This document shows, in pieces, positions 9,954 to 20,037 of a stretch of DNA of 60,013 nt. Position numbers and translations under genes: made by a program. The DNA comes from Pseudomonadota bacterium (lineage in GTDB: Bacteria > Myxococcota_A > UBA796 > GCA-2862545): positions 1-60,013 of the forward strand of contig PKDJ01000111.1 in the NCBI GenBank assembly GCA_002862545.1. The letters run 5' to 3'. Positions within the stretch are counted from its first letter, which is position 1. Each line of letters starts with the position of its first letter. Under the pieces are notes generated by a model that saw only the letters and a program-made list of their open reading frames with translations, was not told the origin of the DNA and made no database searches.

Positions 9954-11408
9954 ATGTACACACGGTGGATCGCACTGGCCGCGGTCGTGGTCGCATGCAC
10001 GCCCGAAGACGAGACGCTGGAGTTCACCGCAGACGTGCGCGTCGATGTGGCTCCTGCGGATGGCGACCCGGAGAGCGAGGGCACGGTGATGTGTGTCACG
10101 CCCTCGAGCAAGGTCTACGTCGTCTGGGTGGATGATCGCGACGGCACGAGCTCTGTGTGGCTGAATCGGAGCCTGGACGGCGGAAGCTCATGGCTTGCCT
10201 CTGCCGTGAAGGTCAATCGCGGGGAGGGGGCTGCTGAGGCCCCGGATCTCGCCTGTACGGACCAAGGCGTCTTTGTCGTCTGGGAAGACGATCGAGACGG
10301 CGAGCTCGAGAACCATCAGATCTACTTCAACTACTCGCTCGACGACGGCACGAGCTTCGCCGACGAGGACACCCTTCTAGAGGGGGACGTCGAGGGGCTC
10401 ACTATGAGTCTCGGACCACAGATCGTCGCGGTAAAGGGCGACCTCTACGTGTCGTGGTTCGACAGCCTCGGGGGCGCGTACGACATCTACGTGGCTTCGT
10501 CAGGAGACAACGGTCAGAGCTGGCGCGACGCTGTGCGGGTAGACAGCGATGCGATCGGTGAGGCGCACTCTGCGTGGCCGCAGCTGGCTGCGACGGAGTT
10601 TGGCGACGTGTATGTGGCCTGGGAAGACGCGCGGAACGGCAAGACCGACATTTACTTCGCGCGCTCCGACAACGCAGGTACGTCCTTCCTCGACAACGTC
10701 CGCCTCGACGTGGGGGACGTGCCAGGAGGGGGCTACAGCTTCAACCCGCGTATGGCGGTCGACGGCGACAACATCTACGTCGTCTGGCACGATGACCGGA
10801 ACGGTGAGGGTAGGGATGTCTACCTGAACTACTCGGCGAACGGTGGCCGAGACTGGCTGGTCGAAGATCAGCGGGTCGATGGGGAGTCGGAGGGCTTCTT
10901 CAACAGCCTGTACGCCGATCTCGCCGTGGTTGGTCCTGTGGCCCATGTCGCCTACCATGACGACCGGAACACAGGCTACGACATCTACTACCGCAAGGTG
11001 GTTGGTGGGGTGCCCGAGGGGGAGGAGATCCGCGTCGAGACTGACGGGCCTGGCTTCTCGAACTCGGTCAATGCGAACGTTGCCTACGGCAGCGGTTCGG
11101 TCGTGGTCGCCTGGGAGGACTCTCGCGCCGAGGCACAGTCGGGGGCCGAGAACGGCTACAACGATCTCTTCTACAACCTGTCAGTGGACGGTGGGGTCAC
11201 CTTCGCGGACGAGGACCTTCGCATCGACTCGATGGCTCCAGGTGAGAGCTACAAGGTCGAGATGAATGTACAAGTCGTGAACGGTGAAGTGTACGCGGCC
11301 TGGACCGACGGTCGTAACGGCACAGCTGACATCTACTTTCAGCATCATGTGCTCGGTGAGGGTGGCACCTTCGTCGAGTCCGACGATGCGACCGCTTCTG
11401 CCCAGTAG
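9954..11408 (+). CDS. Lipoprotein with eight propeller-type (BNR/sialidase-like) repeats
   Basis: This is a predicted secreted lipoprotein of 484 residues. The signal peptide MYTRWIALAAVVVAC places Cys15 as the lipidation site, though the box is loose. The rest is about eight repeats of roughly 50 residues built on [YF]-V-x-W-x-D-x-R-x-G (for example YVVWVDDRDG, FVVWEDDRDG, YVAWEDARNG, YVVWHDDRNG, YAAWTDGRNG), with D-G-G-x-[ST]-[FW] turns resembling Asp boxes. This predicts a beta-propeller of the sialidase superfamily type. I see no sialidase catalytic set, so a binding or structural role is more likely. The longer upstream frame is rejected because GGAGG at 9941 sits well before this ATG and the signal peptide starts here. 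Confidence 0.82.
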   Translation: MYTRWIALAAVVVACTPEDETLEFTADVRVDVAPADGDPESEGTVMCVTPSSKVYVVWVDDRDGTSSVWLNRSLDGGSSWLASAVKVNRGEGAAEAPDLACTDQGVFVVWEDDRDGELENHQIYFNYSLDDGTSFADEDTLLEGDVEGLTMSLGPQIVAVKGDLYVSWFDSLGGAYDIYVASSGDNGQSWRDAVRVDSDAIGEAHSAWPQLAATEFGDVYVAWEDARNGKTDIYFARSDNAGTSFLDNVRLDVGDVPGGGYSFNPRMAVDGDNIYVVWHDDRNGEGRDVYLNYSANGGRDWLVEDQRVDGESEGFFNSLYADLAVVGPVAHVAYHDDRNTGYDIYYRKVVGGVPEGEEIRVETDGPGFSNSVNANVAYGSGSVVVAWEDSRAEAQSGAENGYNDLFYNLSVDGGVTFADEDLRIDSMAPGESYKVEMNVQVVNGEVYAAWTDGRNGTADIYFQHHVLGEGGTFVESDDATASAQ

Positions 11409-11415
11409 CGCGGGC

Positions 11416-11442
11416 TTGACACACGAGCCGCCGGCGAATAAC
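11416..11442 (+). promoter_or_regulatory. Candidate sigma-70 promoter of rplM-rpsI
   Basis: A perfect TTGACA box lies at 11416-11421. The best -10 is AATAAC at 11437-11442 with a short 15-nt spacer, or TAACCC at 17 nt. The spacer is partly inside an inverted repeat. The -10 is weak, so the call rests mainly on the -35 box and its place 78 nt before rplM. Confidence 0.45.
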
Positions 11443-11479
11443 CCGGCGGGGCCGCGCGAAGGCATACGTTCCTTCGCGC
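11428..11479 (+). promoter_or_regulatory. Two hairpins in front of rplM: possible L13 autoregulatory leader
   Basis: Two inverted repeats lie side by side. CCGCCGG (11428-11434) pairs with CCGGCGG (11443-11449), and GCGCGAAGG (11454-11462) pairs with CCTTCGCGC (11471-11479) around an 8-nt loop. No U-tract follows either, so neither looks like an intrinsic terminator. L13 leaders are known autoregulatory elements in other bacteria, so the second hairpin, 20 nt before the start codon, may be a feedback site. The first could also end the preceding lipoprotein transcript. Confidence 0.45.
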
Positions 11480-11498
11480 CAACGTCTGGTGAAACTTC

Positions 11499-11933
11499 AT
11501 GCGTACCTACTCTGCAAAGCCAGGTGAGGTCGACCGTAGCTGGTTTGTCGTCGACGCCACCGGTCTGACCCTCGGTCGCCTCGCGACCCGGGTTGCGATG
11601 GTCCTCCGCGGCCGGCATAAGCCCGAGTTCACCCCCCACGTCGACACGGGCGACTTCGTGATCGTGGTCAACGCCTCCAGCATCCAGCTGACGGGGCGGA
11701 AGCTCGATCAGAAGTACTACCATCGGTACTCGGGTTACCCGGGCGGGCTCAAGTCCATCGACGCGCGCACGGTGCGTGAGGATGACCCCGAGCGTATGAT
11801 CGTTCAGGCGGTGAAGGGCATGCTCCCGAAGAACCGCCTGTCGCGTCAGATCATTAAGAAGCTCAAGGTGTACGGCGCCGCCGAGCATCCCCACGCAGCA
11901 CAGCAGCCGCAGCCGCTGCCGCAGGTCTTCTGA
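11499..11933 (+). CDS. rplM: 50S ribosomal protein L13
   Basis: L13 is an early-assembling protein of the large subunit. The 144-residue sequence carries the family pattern: [16 protein letters not shown] near the N terminus, [23 protein letters not shown], and the C-terminal [26 protein letters not shown]. It is followed 8 nt later by rpsI, the universal partner. GGTGAA before the ATG is the likely ribosome-binding site. Confidence 0.97.
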   Translation: MRTYSAKPGEVDRSWFVVDATGLTLGRLATRVAMVLRGRHKPEFTPHVDTGDFVIVVNASSIQLTGRKLDQKYYHRYSGYPGGLKSIDARTVREDDPERMIVQAVKGMLPKNRLSRQIIKKLKVYGAAEHPHAAQQPQPLPQVF

Positions 11934-11941
11934 GGAACAAC

Positions 11942-12340
11942 ATGGCAACCGATATCGTCCAGTACTACGGCACCGGCCGCCGCAAGACCTCTGCAGCCCG
12001 CGTGTTTCTGCGCCCGGGCACGGGTCGGATCCTCGTGAACAAGCGTCCCCTCGAGGAGTACTTCCCGCGGCCGACGCTGGTCATGGACCTCACCCGTCCG
12101 CTCGACATCACGGAGTGCCGTGAGCAGTACGACGCGTACATCACCGTCAGTGGCGGTGGACTGACCGGCCAGGCCGGTGCGATCCGTATGGGCATCGCCC
12201 GTGCCCTCTGTGACGCCAACCCGGAGCACCGGGTTGCGCTCAAGCCTCACGGCCTACTGACTCGCGACGCCCGTAAGGTCGAGCGTAAGAAGTACGGCCG
12301 CGCTGGTGCACGTAAGCGGTTCCAGTTCAGCAAGCGCTGA
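11942..12340 (+). CDS. rpsI: 30S ribosomal protein S9
   Basis: S9 sits in the head of the small subunit and its C-terminal tail contacts P-site tRNA. The 132-residue sequence has [19 protein letters not shown] at the start, the [20 protein letters not shown] segment, and the basic tail ending RFQFSKR. The GAGGAA before the ATG is the binding site. An intrinsic terminator follows 27 nt downstream and closes the rplM-rpsI unit. Confidence 0.97.
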   Translation: MATDIVQYYGTGRRKTSAARVFLRPGTGRILVNKRPLEEYFPRPTLVMDLTRPLDITECREQYDAYITVSGGGLTGQAGAIRMGIARALCDANPEHRVALKPHGLLTRDARKVERKKYGRAGARKRFQFSKR

Positions 12341-12366
12341 TCACATCGCTTTCAGCCTGCATCCTC

Positions 12367-12391
12367 GACCCGGCCGCGTGCCGGGTCTTTT
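12367..12391 (+). terminator. Rho-independent terminator after rpsI
   Basis: GACCCGGC (12367-12374) pairs perfectly with GCCGGGTC (12380-12387) over a 5-nt loop. TTTTGCTTT follows. This is a strong intrinsic terminator placed just after the ribosomal operon. Confidence 0.9.
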
Positions 12392-12457
12392 GCTTTCTGA
12401 TGCCGTCGTCTGCTGCCACTGTTAGGCGCGGTCGGACCCCCGGTGTGAGGTTGAGGT

Positions 12458-14071
<1,614 letters not shown>

Positions 14072-14135
14072 GCGGGGCAGAGCCCTGAACGCCGGCCGCT
14101 GGGCATGCTTCTTGCCGAGGTAGCTGCCTGGACGC

Positions 14136-14163
14136 TTTACACCAGCCGTGCGTCGCTTATAAT
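14136..14163 (+). promoter_or_regulatory. Strong sigma-70 promoter of rpoN
   Basis: TTTACA (14136-14141) and a perfect TATAAT (14158-14163) are separated by 16 nt. The start of transcription would be near 14170, giving a leader of about 130 nt before rpoN. This is the best promoter match I noticed in the window. Confidence 0.85.
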
Positions 14164-14167
14164 CATG

Positions 14168-14200
14168 ACATGGGGGCGCAGGACGACTGCGGCCCGATGT
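14168..14200 (+). promoter_or_regulatory. Stem-loop at the 5' end of the rpoN transcript
   Basis: Two 14-nt arms (14168-14181 and 14187-14200) match at 12 of 14 positions around the 5-nt loop GACGA. The element starts almost exactly at the predicted transcription start. It could stabilise the mRNA 5' end or be a protein-binding site; no function is shown by the sequence. Confidence 0.5.
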
Positions 14201-14299
14201 AAGTCGAGGGCTGAACGTGACTTCCGCGGTCGAGCCCGACGGCATGGAGTCGTACGGCGGAGCGTGCGCAGGATCCGGGTGTGCGGAGGCAGTGACAGC

Positions 14300-15742
14300 A
14301 TGGGTTTCGATCTGAGGCTGGAGCAAAAGCTGAGCCAGAGCCTGGTGATGACTCCCAGGCTGCAGCAGGCGATCAAGCTCCTCCAGTACAATGCGGTGGA
14401 GCTCGTGAACCACGTGCAGGAGGCCATGCTCGAGAACCCGACGCTCGAGGCGGTCCCCGAGACCGCAGGGGATGCGAACGCCGAGGAGATGAGGGAGCTT
14501 CGTGACCGAGCCACGAAAGAGAAGGCCGAGCTTACCGAGCAACGCAACGGCGACGAGAGCTCCATCGACTGGGAGAAGTTCATCGGACAGATGAACGATG
14601 GCCCCCGCGGTGCCTCGATGAGTGGCGGAACGATTCACGATGACCTTCCCCCGATCGAGACCAACCTCACCTATGGAGAGTCCCTGGCGGACCACCTCGT
14701 GTTTCAGCTGAAGATGCTGCGGCTCGGGGAGGATGAGGGACGCGTTGCCGACCTCATCGTCCACAACCTGGACGCCCGTGGGTACCTCGAGGCTAGCCTG
14801 CAGGATCTCGCTGATGAGACCCAGGTCGATCTGGAGACCGCCGAGGAGGCTCTCGAGCTCGTCCAGGGGCTCGATCCACTGGGCGTAGGAGCTCGGGATC
14901 TAGCCGAGTGCTTGGTCTTGCAGGCGGCTCACCACTTTCCGGAAGACGACATCCTGCCTCGCATTCTGCAAGACCATCTGCATGATCTAGAGAGGCGCAA
15001 CTACCAATCCATCGGGCGCGCACTCGGGCTGGAGCTGGAGGATGTGGTCGAGTACCACAAGATGATTCAAGAGCAGCTCGAGCCTCGGCCTGGTCGCGGC
15101 TTCACCGTCGATGAGCCTCGCTACATCACTCCCGACATCTACGTCGCGCACCGCAACGGAGAGTGGTCGGTAGAGCTGAATGAAGACGGGCTGCCCGATC
15201 TTCGAGTCAGCAGGTACTACCAAAAGATTCTGCGCGAGGCCTCGAAGCAGGATCAGGAGTACCTCCTCGACAAGCTTCGGGGGGCGGAGTTCCTGATCAA
15301 GTCGATCAACAAGCGTCGTAAGACCATCCGCAAGGTGATGGAGAGCATCCTCAAGTTCCAGAGGGACTTCTTCGACAAGGGAGCGTCTGGACTGAGGCCG
15401 CTCGTCTTGCAGGACGTTGCCGACGATGTCGGGGTGCACATGTCTACGGTGTCTCGGGTCACCACCAACAAGTACGTGCACACCCCACACGGGACGTATG
15501 AGCTGAAGTACTTCTTCTCGGCCGCCGTTCGCCAGACCAGTGGTCTCGACATGGCTGCTGAAGCGATCCGTGACCGGATCAAGCAGCTGGTTGCCGCCGA
15601 GGATCCTAGGAAACCGATGTCGGACAGTGCGATCGCCAAGTCATTGAAAGGCGAGGGTGTATCGGTGGCTCGCCGGACTGTGGCAAAATATCGAGAGCAG
15701 CTAGGCATTCTGCCGTCGTCAAAGCGAAAGCGCTTGTTTTAG
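14300..15742 (+). CDS. rpoN: RNA polymerase sigma-54 factor
   Basis: Sigma-54 directs RNA polymerase to -24/-12 promoters that need AAA+ activators. The activator-interacting region I is present at the N terminus (LRLEQKLSQSLVMTPRLQQAIKLLQ), followed by an acidic linker. The core-binding domain and the C-terminal DNA-binding part end in the RpoN box ARRTVAKYREQL at about 457-468. Length is 480 residues. The ATG at 14300 begins exactly at region I and has GGAGG about 10 nt upstream; the longer frame is rejected. hpf follows, the common proteobacterial arrangement. Confidence 0.97.
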   Translation: MGFDLRLEQKLSQSLVMTPRLQQAIKLLQYNAVELVNHVQEAMLENPTLEAVPETAGDANAEEMRELRDRATKEKAELTEQRNGDESSIDWEKFIGQMNDGPRGASMSGGTIHDDLPPIETNLTYGESLADHLVFQLKMLRLGEDEGRVADLIVHNLDARGYLEASLQDLADETQVDLETAEEALELVQGLDPLGVGARDLAECLVLQAAHHFPEDDILPRILQDHLHDLERRNYQSIGRALGLELEDVVEYHKMIQEQLEPRPGRGFTVDEPRYITPDIYVAHRNGEWSVELNEDGLPDLRVSRYYQKILREASKQDQEYLLDKLRGAEFLIKSINKRRKTIRKVMESILKFQRDFFDKGASGLRPLVLQDVADDVGVHMSTVSRVTTNKYVHTPHGTYELKYFFSAAVRQTSGLDMAAEAIRDRIKQLVAAEDPRKPMSDSAIAKSLKGEGVSVARRTVAKYREQLGILPSSKRKRLF

Positions 15743-15772
15743 CTGGACAATCTACGAACACAGGGAGGTTGG

Positions 15773-16114
15773 ATGCTAGCGGTCTCGTTTCGGAACATCA
15801 AGCCGCGCGACGAGGTGAGAAATCGCGCGGAGGCTCTCTACGGGAAGCTGGAGCGCTTCTTGGAGCCGTCCGCGGAAGGGCGGCTAGTCGTAGGGGTGGA
15901 TCACGGCACGGCAGTTGTGGAGCTCATCGTCTCTACTCGTGGCCAGGTCCACACGGTCAGCGAGGAGGATTCCGACCTGCGAACCGCTCTCGACCGACTG
16001 TTCCACACCATGGAAGGCCAGCTGCGGCGGCGCAAAGAACGCCGGACGGGGCGGTGGCATCGTCGCTCAGAGGGTGACGACGGCTTCGTCCCGACGGACG
16101 ACGGGGAAGAGTAG
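15773..16114 (+). CDS. hpf: Ribosome hibernation-promoting factor, short type
   Basis: HPF binds the 30S decoding region and helps form inactive ribosome dimers in stationary phase. The 113-residue chain has the family fold, with VSFRNIKPRDEVRNRAEALYGKL at the start and the VELIVSTRGQVHTVSEEDSDLRTALDRL core. It lacks the long dimerisation domain of long HPF. The tail is basic then acidic. GGGAGGT precedes the ATG. It lies 30 nt after rpoN, as in many proteobacteria (rpoN-hpf-ptsN); ptsN is not here. Confidence 0.88.
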   Translation: MLAVSFRNIKPRDEVRNRAEALYGKLERFLEPSAEGRLVVGVDHGTAVVELIVSTRGQVHTVSEEDSDLRTALDRLFHTMEGQLRRRKERRTGRWHRRSEGDDGFVPTDDGEE

Positions 16115-16126
16115 CGCTGGTGCGTG

Positions 16127-16196
16127 AGGGATGGTGCGGATAAGGTCGCGCCCCATCGGCCGCCTGGAACAACGGGCTGCGCCATCCCTTCGGAGG
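16127..16196 (+). ncRNA. Structured metK leader (candidate cis-regulatory RNA)
   Basis: The 90-nt gap before metK folds strongly. AGGGATGGTGC (16127-16137) pairs with GCGCCATCCCT (16179-16189) over 11 bp with one G-U pair. The interior can form two small hairpins: GGTC/GGCC, and GCCTG/CGGGC with loop GAACAA. The closing stem ends 2 nt before the CGGAGG ribosome-binding site at 16191-16196, a layout suited to translation control. It does not show the core sequences I know for SAM-I, SAM-II or SAH riboswitches. Function is inferred from place and structure only. Confidence 0.55.
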
Positions 16197-16204
16197 CACC
16201 TCGC

Positions 16205-17365
16205 ATGGCACACAGGAACCATCTCTTCACGTCCGAGTCTGTGACCGAAGGACACCCAGACAAGGTCTGCGACAACATCTCGGATGCGGTTCTGGATGCA
16301 CACCTGGCGCTCGACCCTCGGGCGCGCGTCGCATGCGAGACCTGCGTGAAGACTGGGTTCGTCGTTCTGGCAGGTGAGATCACCGCTGTTGGGCACGTAG
16401 ACTACCCGACTGTGGTGCGCGAGACGCTGCGCGACATCGGCTACACGTCGTCGGATATCGGCTTCGACGGCAACACCTGCGCGGTGATGGTGGCTGTCGA
16501 GCAGCAGAGTCCCGACATTGCCCAAGGGGTGGACGAGGGAGCGGGCCTCCACGAAGAGCAAGGTGCCGGCGACCAGGGCATGATGTTCGGCTACGCCTGC
16601 AACGAGACGGCGGCACTCATGCCCATGAGCATCTACTACAGCCATCGCCTGAGCGAGCGCCTCTCCGCCGTTAGGCGTGACGGCACGCTGCCCTTCCTTC
16701 GGCCCGACGGCAAGACCCAGGTCACGGTCGAGTACAAGGGCGGCCGCCCTGCGCGCGTCGACGCGGTCGTCATCTCATCGCAGCACGCGCCAGAGGTGAC
16801 GCACAGCCAGATCTCGGAAGGGATCATCGAAGAGGTCGTGCGGCGAACGATCCCCGCCGATCTGCTCGACGCGGACACCAAGTACCTGATCAACCCGACC
16901 GGTCGCTTCGTCATCGGCGGGCCCATGGGTGACGCCGGCCTGACGGGCCGGAAGATCATCGTCGACACCTACGGCGGGCACGGTTCCCACGGTGGCGGCG
17001 CCTTCTCCGGCAAGGATCCCACCAAGGTTGACCGCTCGGCCGCTTACATGACCCGGTACATCGCAAAGAATCTGGTGGCCGCCGGTGTCTGCGAGCGAGC
17101 GCTTGTGCAGGTGGCATACGCCATCGGGGTTGCAGAGCCCGTCTCGGTGATGGTGGAGAGCTACGGTACCGGTACGGTGAGTGACGAGCGCCTCGAGGCC
17201 GCAGTGCGCGAGCTGTTCCCGCTGAAGCCGGCTGGCTTGATCGCTCACCTCGACCTGCTCCGTCCGATCTACCGCCCCACAGCGGCGCATGGTCACTTTG
17301 GTCGTGACCAGTTCCCGTGGGAGAAGACGGACATGGCGGACAGGGTGAGGGACTTCCTGGCCTAG
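16205..17365 (+). CDS. metK: S-adenosylmethionine synthetase
   Basis: MetK makes SAM from methionine and ATP. The N-terminal [13 protein letters not shown] motif, [15 protein letters not shown] and the phosphate-binding [19 protein letters not shown] segment are all present. Length is 386 residues, normal. The ATG at 16205 follows CGGAGG by 8 nt and begins at the conserved N terminus; the longer frame is rejected because it would run through the structured leader. Confidence 0.97.
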   Translation: MAHRNHLFTSESVTEGHPDKVCDNISDAVLDAHLALDPRARVACETCVKTGFVVLAGEITAVGHVDYPTVVRETLRDIGYTSSDIGFDGNTCAVMVAVEQQSPDIAQGVDEGAGLHEEQGAGDQGMMFGYACNETAALMPMSIYYSHRLSERLSAVRRDGTLPFLRPDGKTQVTVEYKGGRPARVDAVVISSQHAPEVTHSQISEGIIEEVVRRTIPADLLDADTKYLINPTGRFVIGGPMGDAGLTGRKIIVDTYGGHGSHGGGAFSGKDPTKVDRSAAYMTRYIAKNLVAAGVCERALVQVAYAIGVAEPVSVMVESYGTGTVSDERLEAAVRELFPLKPAGLIAHLDLLRPIYRPTAAHGHFGRDQFPWEKTDMADRVRDFLA

Positions 17366-17547
17366 AGCAGCCATTTGGCGGTGTCGATGAGGCCTGGTCA
17401 GCTTCCACAGGGCAGGCGTCGGTCTCTTCGACACACAGACGCGCGCTCTCGCGTTGCACGTCCATTGCTCCCGGGGCTTCAGGCGACTAAGGCCCCTCTC
17501 CTCAGCGGCACCGCGGGCCGCGATCACATCTGTACGGAGACGCCTGC

Positions 17548-18705
17548 ATGTCCGACGAAGCCGATGTTCTGTTCAGCATCACCACGAAGCACCTGAACAC
17601 AGGGCTTCGCGGCTTCCCGGTCGGTACCTGCCGCACCTCCCGGGTCGACCCGCAGGCTGGCGTTTCCTACGTCGGGTACCCCATCCAGCGCCTTGCGGAT
17701 CTCGATCCCGAGGCGGTCGCCTACCTCCTGCTCGAGCGGGAGCTGCCCGCGGATGATCAGCTGGCCAGCTTCAAGGCCGACCTCAAGGCTCGGGCTGGCA
17801 TCGATCCCAAGGTCTTGGAGCTCCTGCGTGGCTTGCCGCGTGAGGGGCACCCGATGGAGTGGCTCGTCAGCGGCTTGGTCTTCCTTGGAATGGCGAGCAA
17901 GACGGGTGACTACGTAGAGGATGCCCGAAACCTTATCGCTTGGGCGCCTGAGCTCGTGGCTGCCATCTTCCGGCTGCGGCACGGTTGGGGTGACCCCATT
18001 CCACCGAAGCCGGACCTCGGTCTCATCGAGAACTTTGTCCACATGCTCGGTGTGCCGGGAGTCGACCCGGGGCCGCTCACCCGTCTCCTGCGTACGTTCT
18101 ACGTGCTGCACATGGACCACGGCGGTGGCAACCTCTCGACGTTCACCGGCAAGGCGGTGGCATCCGGGGCTGCCGACATGTACACCGCCCTCACTGCGGC
18201 AATGTGCGGTCTCTCCGGTCCTCTTCATGGACGGGCCAACCAAGACTGCCTCGACTTCGTCCGAAAGGTTGGCTCATCGGAGCCGGCGGAGGTCGAAGCC
18301 TTTGTGCGGAAGACGCTGGCCGACGGCGGTAAGATCTACGGCTTCGGACACGCTGTCCTGCGGGCCGAGGACCCTCGCGCCACCATCCAGTACGGTGTGG
18401 GTGAGCAGGTCTGCCCCGACGACCCACTCTTCCGCACTGCACTCACGCTCCGGACTGTGGCCGTGAAGGTCCTGAAGGAGTTCCCCAAGGTCAGCAATCC
18501 CTATCCCAACGTGGACGCGGTCTCTGGGTCGCTTCTTCACGCCTGCGGACTCGCTGACTCCAACTACTACACGGTGCTGTTTGGTCTCTCTCGGATCACG
18601 GGCATCGCGGCACAGATCGTTGATGAGCGCGTGCGCGCTCGGAACGGGCGTGGTGTGCCGATCTATCGTCCCAAGTACATCGCGCAGGACCAGGACCCTC
18701 GCTGA
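17548..18705 (+). CDS. gltA: Citrate synthase, eukaryotic/mitochondrial-like type
   Basis: Citrate synthase condenses oxaloacetate and acetyl-CoA at the entry of the TCA cycle. Active-site residues are visible: H191 in HMDHGGGN, H227 in GPLHGRANQ, H268 in GFGHAVLR and D323 in NPYPNVDAVSG. The spacing and wording of these motifs, and the NYYTVLFGLSR segment, are closer to mitochondrial citrate synthase than to the hexameric Escherichia coli GltA. Length is 385 residues. The 182-nt upstream gap shows no clear promoter. sucC and sucD follow, so this is a TCA gene block. Confidence 0.93.
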   Translation: MSDEADVLFSITTKHLNTGLRGFPVGTCRTSRVDPQAGVSYVGYPIQRLADLDPEAVAYLLLERELPADDQLASFKADLKARAGIDPKVLELLRGLPREGHPMEWLVSGLVFLGMASKTGDYVEDARNLIAWAPELVAAIFRLRHGWGDPIPPKPDLGLIENFVHMLGVPGVDPGPLTRLLRTFYVLHMDHGGGNLSTFTGKAVASGAADMYTALTAAMCGLSGPLHGRANQDCLDFVRKVGSSEPAEVEAFVRKTLADGGKIYGFGHAVLRAEDPRATIQYGVGEQVCPDDPLFRTALTLRTVAVKVLKEFPKVSNPYPNVDAVSGSLLHACGLADSNYYTVLFGLSRITGIAAQIVDERVRARNGRGVPIYRPKYIAQDQDPR

Positions 18706-18727
18706 GGGTCGCGGTCGGGTCGCGCAG

Positions 18728-18754
18728 GCACCCGGTCGCTCCAGGCCCGGGTGC
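18728..18754 (+). repeat. GC-rich hairpin between gltA and sucC
   Basis: GCACCCGG (18728-18735) pairs with CCGGGTGC (18747-18754) over an 11-nt loop. No U-tract follows, so it may be a processing or partial-termination site that tunes gltA against sucCD rather than a full terminator. Confidence 0.4.
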
Positions 18755-18798
18755 GTCATCGCGGTGGAATACCCATCGCACGTCACCAGGGTTTCACA

Positions 18799-20037
18799 AT
18801 GAAGATCCATGAGTATCAGGCGAAGGGTCTGCTCCGGCGCTACGGTGTGGCGCTCCTCGATGGGGGAGCTGCAACATCTCCCGCAGAGGCCGTAGCCGCA
18901 GCGGAGCGCATCGGCGGGTCGATCTGGGTGGTGAAGTCCCAGATCCATGCCGGTGGTCGCGGGAAGGGCCGCTTCAAGGAGCAGGTCTCGGCGTCGGCCA
19001 TCGCGAAGGCCGCGTCGGGAGCGGATGTCGACGAGGGCTCGGGTGGCGTGCGCCTTGCAAGGTCGCTCGACGAGGTGCGTGCGCATGCGGAGAGCATGCT
19101 TGGCGACACTCTGGTCACCAAGCAGACCGGTGCCGAGGGACGCATGGTGCGCACCGTCTACGTCGAGGCGGGCTGTGACATCGCCCGGGAGCTCTACCTG
19201 TCGATTCTGCTCGACCGGTCCAACAACCGCATCTTGTTCATGGCCTCCACTGCTGGCGGCATGGACATCGAGGATGTGGCTGAATCCGAGCCGGAGGCCA
19301 TCAAGAAGATCTGGGTCGAGCCCGTTGTCGGTCTCGCCGCCTTCCAGGCTCGCCAGCTGGCATTTCAGCTGGGCCTTGAGGGCAAGCAGGTCCGTAGCGC
19401 CACCAAGTTCCTGCTGGCGGCCTACCAGGCGTTCATGCAGACCGACTGCGCGATGCTCGAGATCAACCCGATGGTCGTCACCGGAGCGGGTGAGGTCATC
19501 GCGCTTGATGCGAAGATGAGCTTCGATGACAACGCGCTCTTCAGGCAGAAGGACGTTGTTGCGCTACGTGACGAGCACGAAGAGGATCCGTCGGAGCTTG
19601 AGGCCGGCAAGTGGAACCTCTCCTACGTCAAGCTGGATGGGAACATCGGCTGCATGGTGAATGGTGCCGGGCTGGCCATGTCCACCATGGACATCATCCA
19701 GTTCAAGGGTGCTGAGCCGGCGAACTTCCTCGACGTGGGAGGCGGCGCGGGCCGTGAGCAGGTTGCTGCGGCGTTCCGCATCATCACTGCCGATCCGGCT
19801 GTGAAGGGGATCTTGGTCAACATCTTTGGCGGCATCATGAAGTGTGATGTGATCGCCGAGGGCGTAATCGCTGCTGTGAAGGACGTGGGGCTCGACGTAC
19901 CGCTCGTTGTGCGCCTCTCTGGCACCAACGCTGACCTTGGCAAGCAGATCCTGAGTGAGTCCGGGCTGGCCATCACGCCGGCCTCCAACCTGGACGAGGC
20001 TGCTGATGCCATCGTCCGCGCTGTCGAGGGCAAGTAG
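18799..20037 (+). CDS. sucC: Succinyl-CoA synthetase beta subunit
   Basis: SucC is the nucleotide- and CoA-handling partner of SucD, interconverting succinyl-CoA and succinate with substrate-level phosphorylation. The ATP-grasp domain begins [17 protein letters not shown] and has [14 protein letters not shown]. The C-terminal part has [14 protein letters not shown] and [15 protein letters not shown]. At 412 residues it is some 20 longer than the Escherichia coli protein. The ATG at 18799 begins exactly at the conserved N terminus. sucD starts on the base after its stop. Confidence 0.96.
   Translation: MKIHEYQAKGLLRRYGVALLDGGAATSPAEAVAAAERIGGSIWVVKSQIHAGGRGKGRFKEQVSASAIAKAASGADVDEGSGGVRLARSLDEVRAHAESMLGDTLVTKQTGAEGRMVRTVYVEAGCDIARELYLSILLDRSNNRILFMASTAGGMDIEDVAESEPEAIKKIWVEPVVGLAAFQARQLAFQLGLEGKQVRSATKFLLAAYQAFMQTDCAMLEINPMVVTGAGEVIALDAKMSFDDNALFRQKDVVALRDEHEEDPSELEAGKWNLSYVKLDGNIGCMVNGAGLAMSTMDIIQFKGAEPANFLDVGGGAGREQVAAAFRIITADPAVKGILVNIFGGIMKCDVIAEGVIAAVKDVGLDVPLVVRLSGTNADLGKQILSESGLAITPASNLDEAADAIVRAVEGK

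Noticed and set aside
16115-16204. Assignment of the metK leader to the SAM-I riboswitch
   Set aside because: A GAGGGA stretch is present, but the other conserved core elements of SAM-I are not, so naming it would be unsupported.
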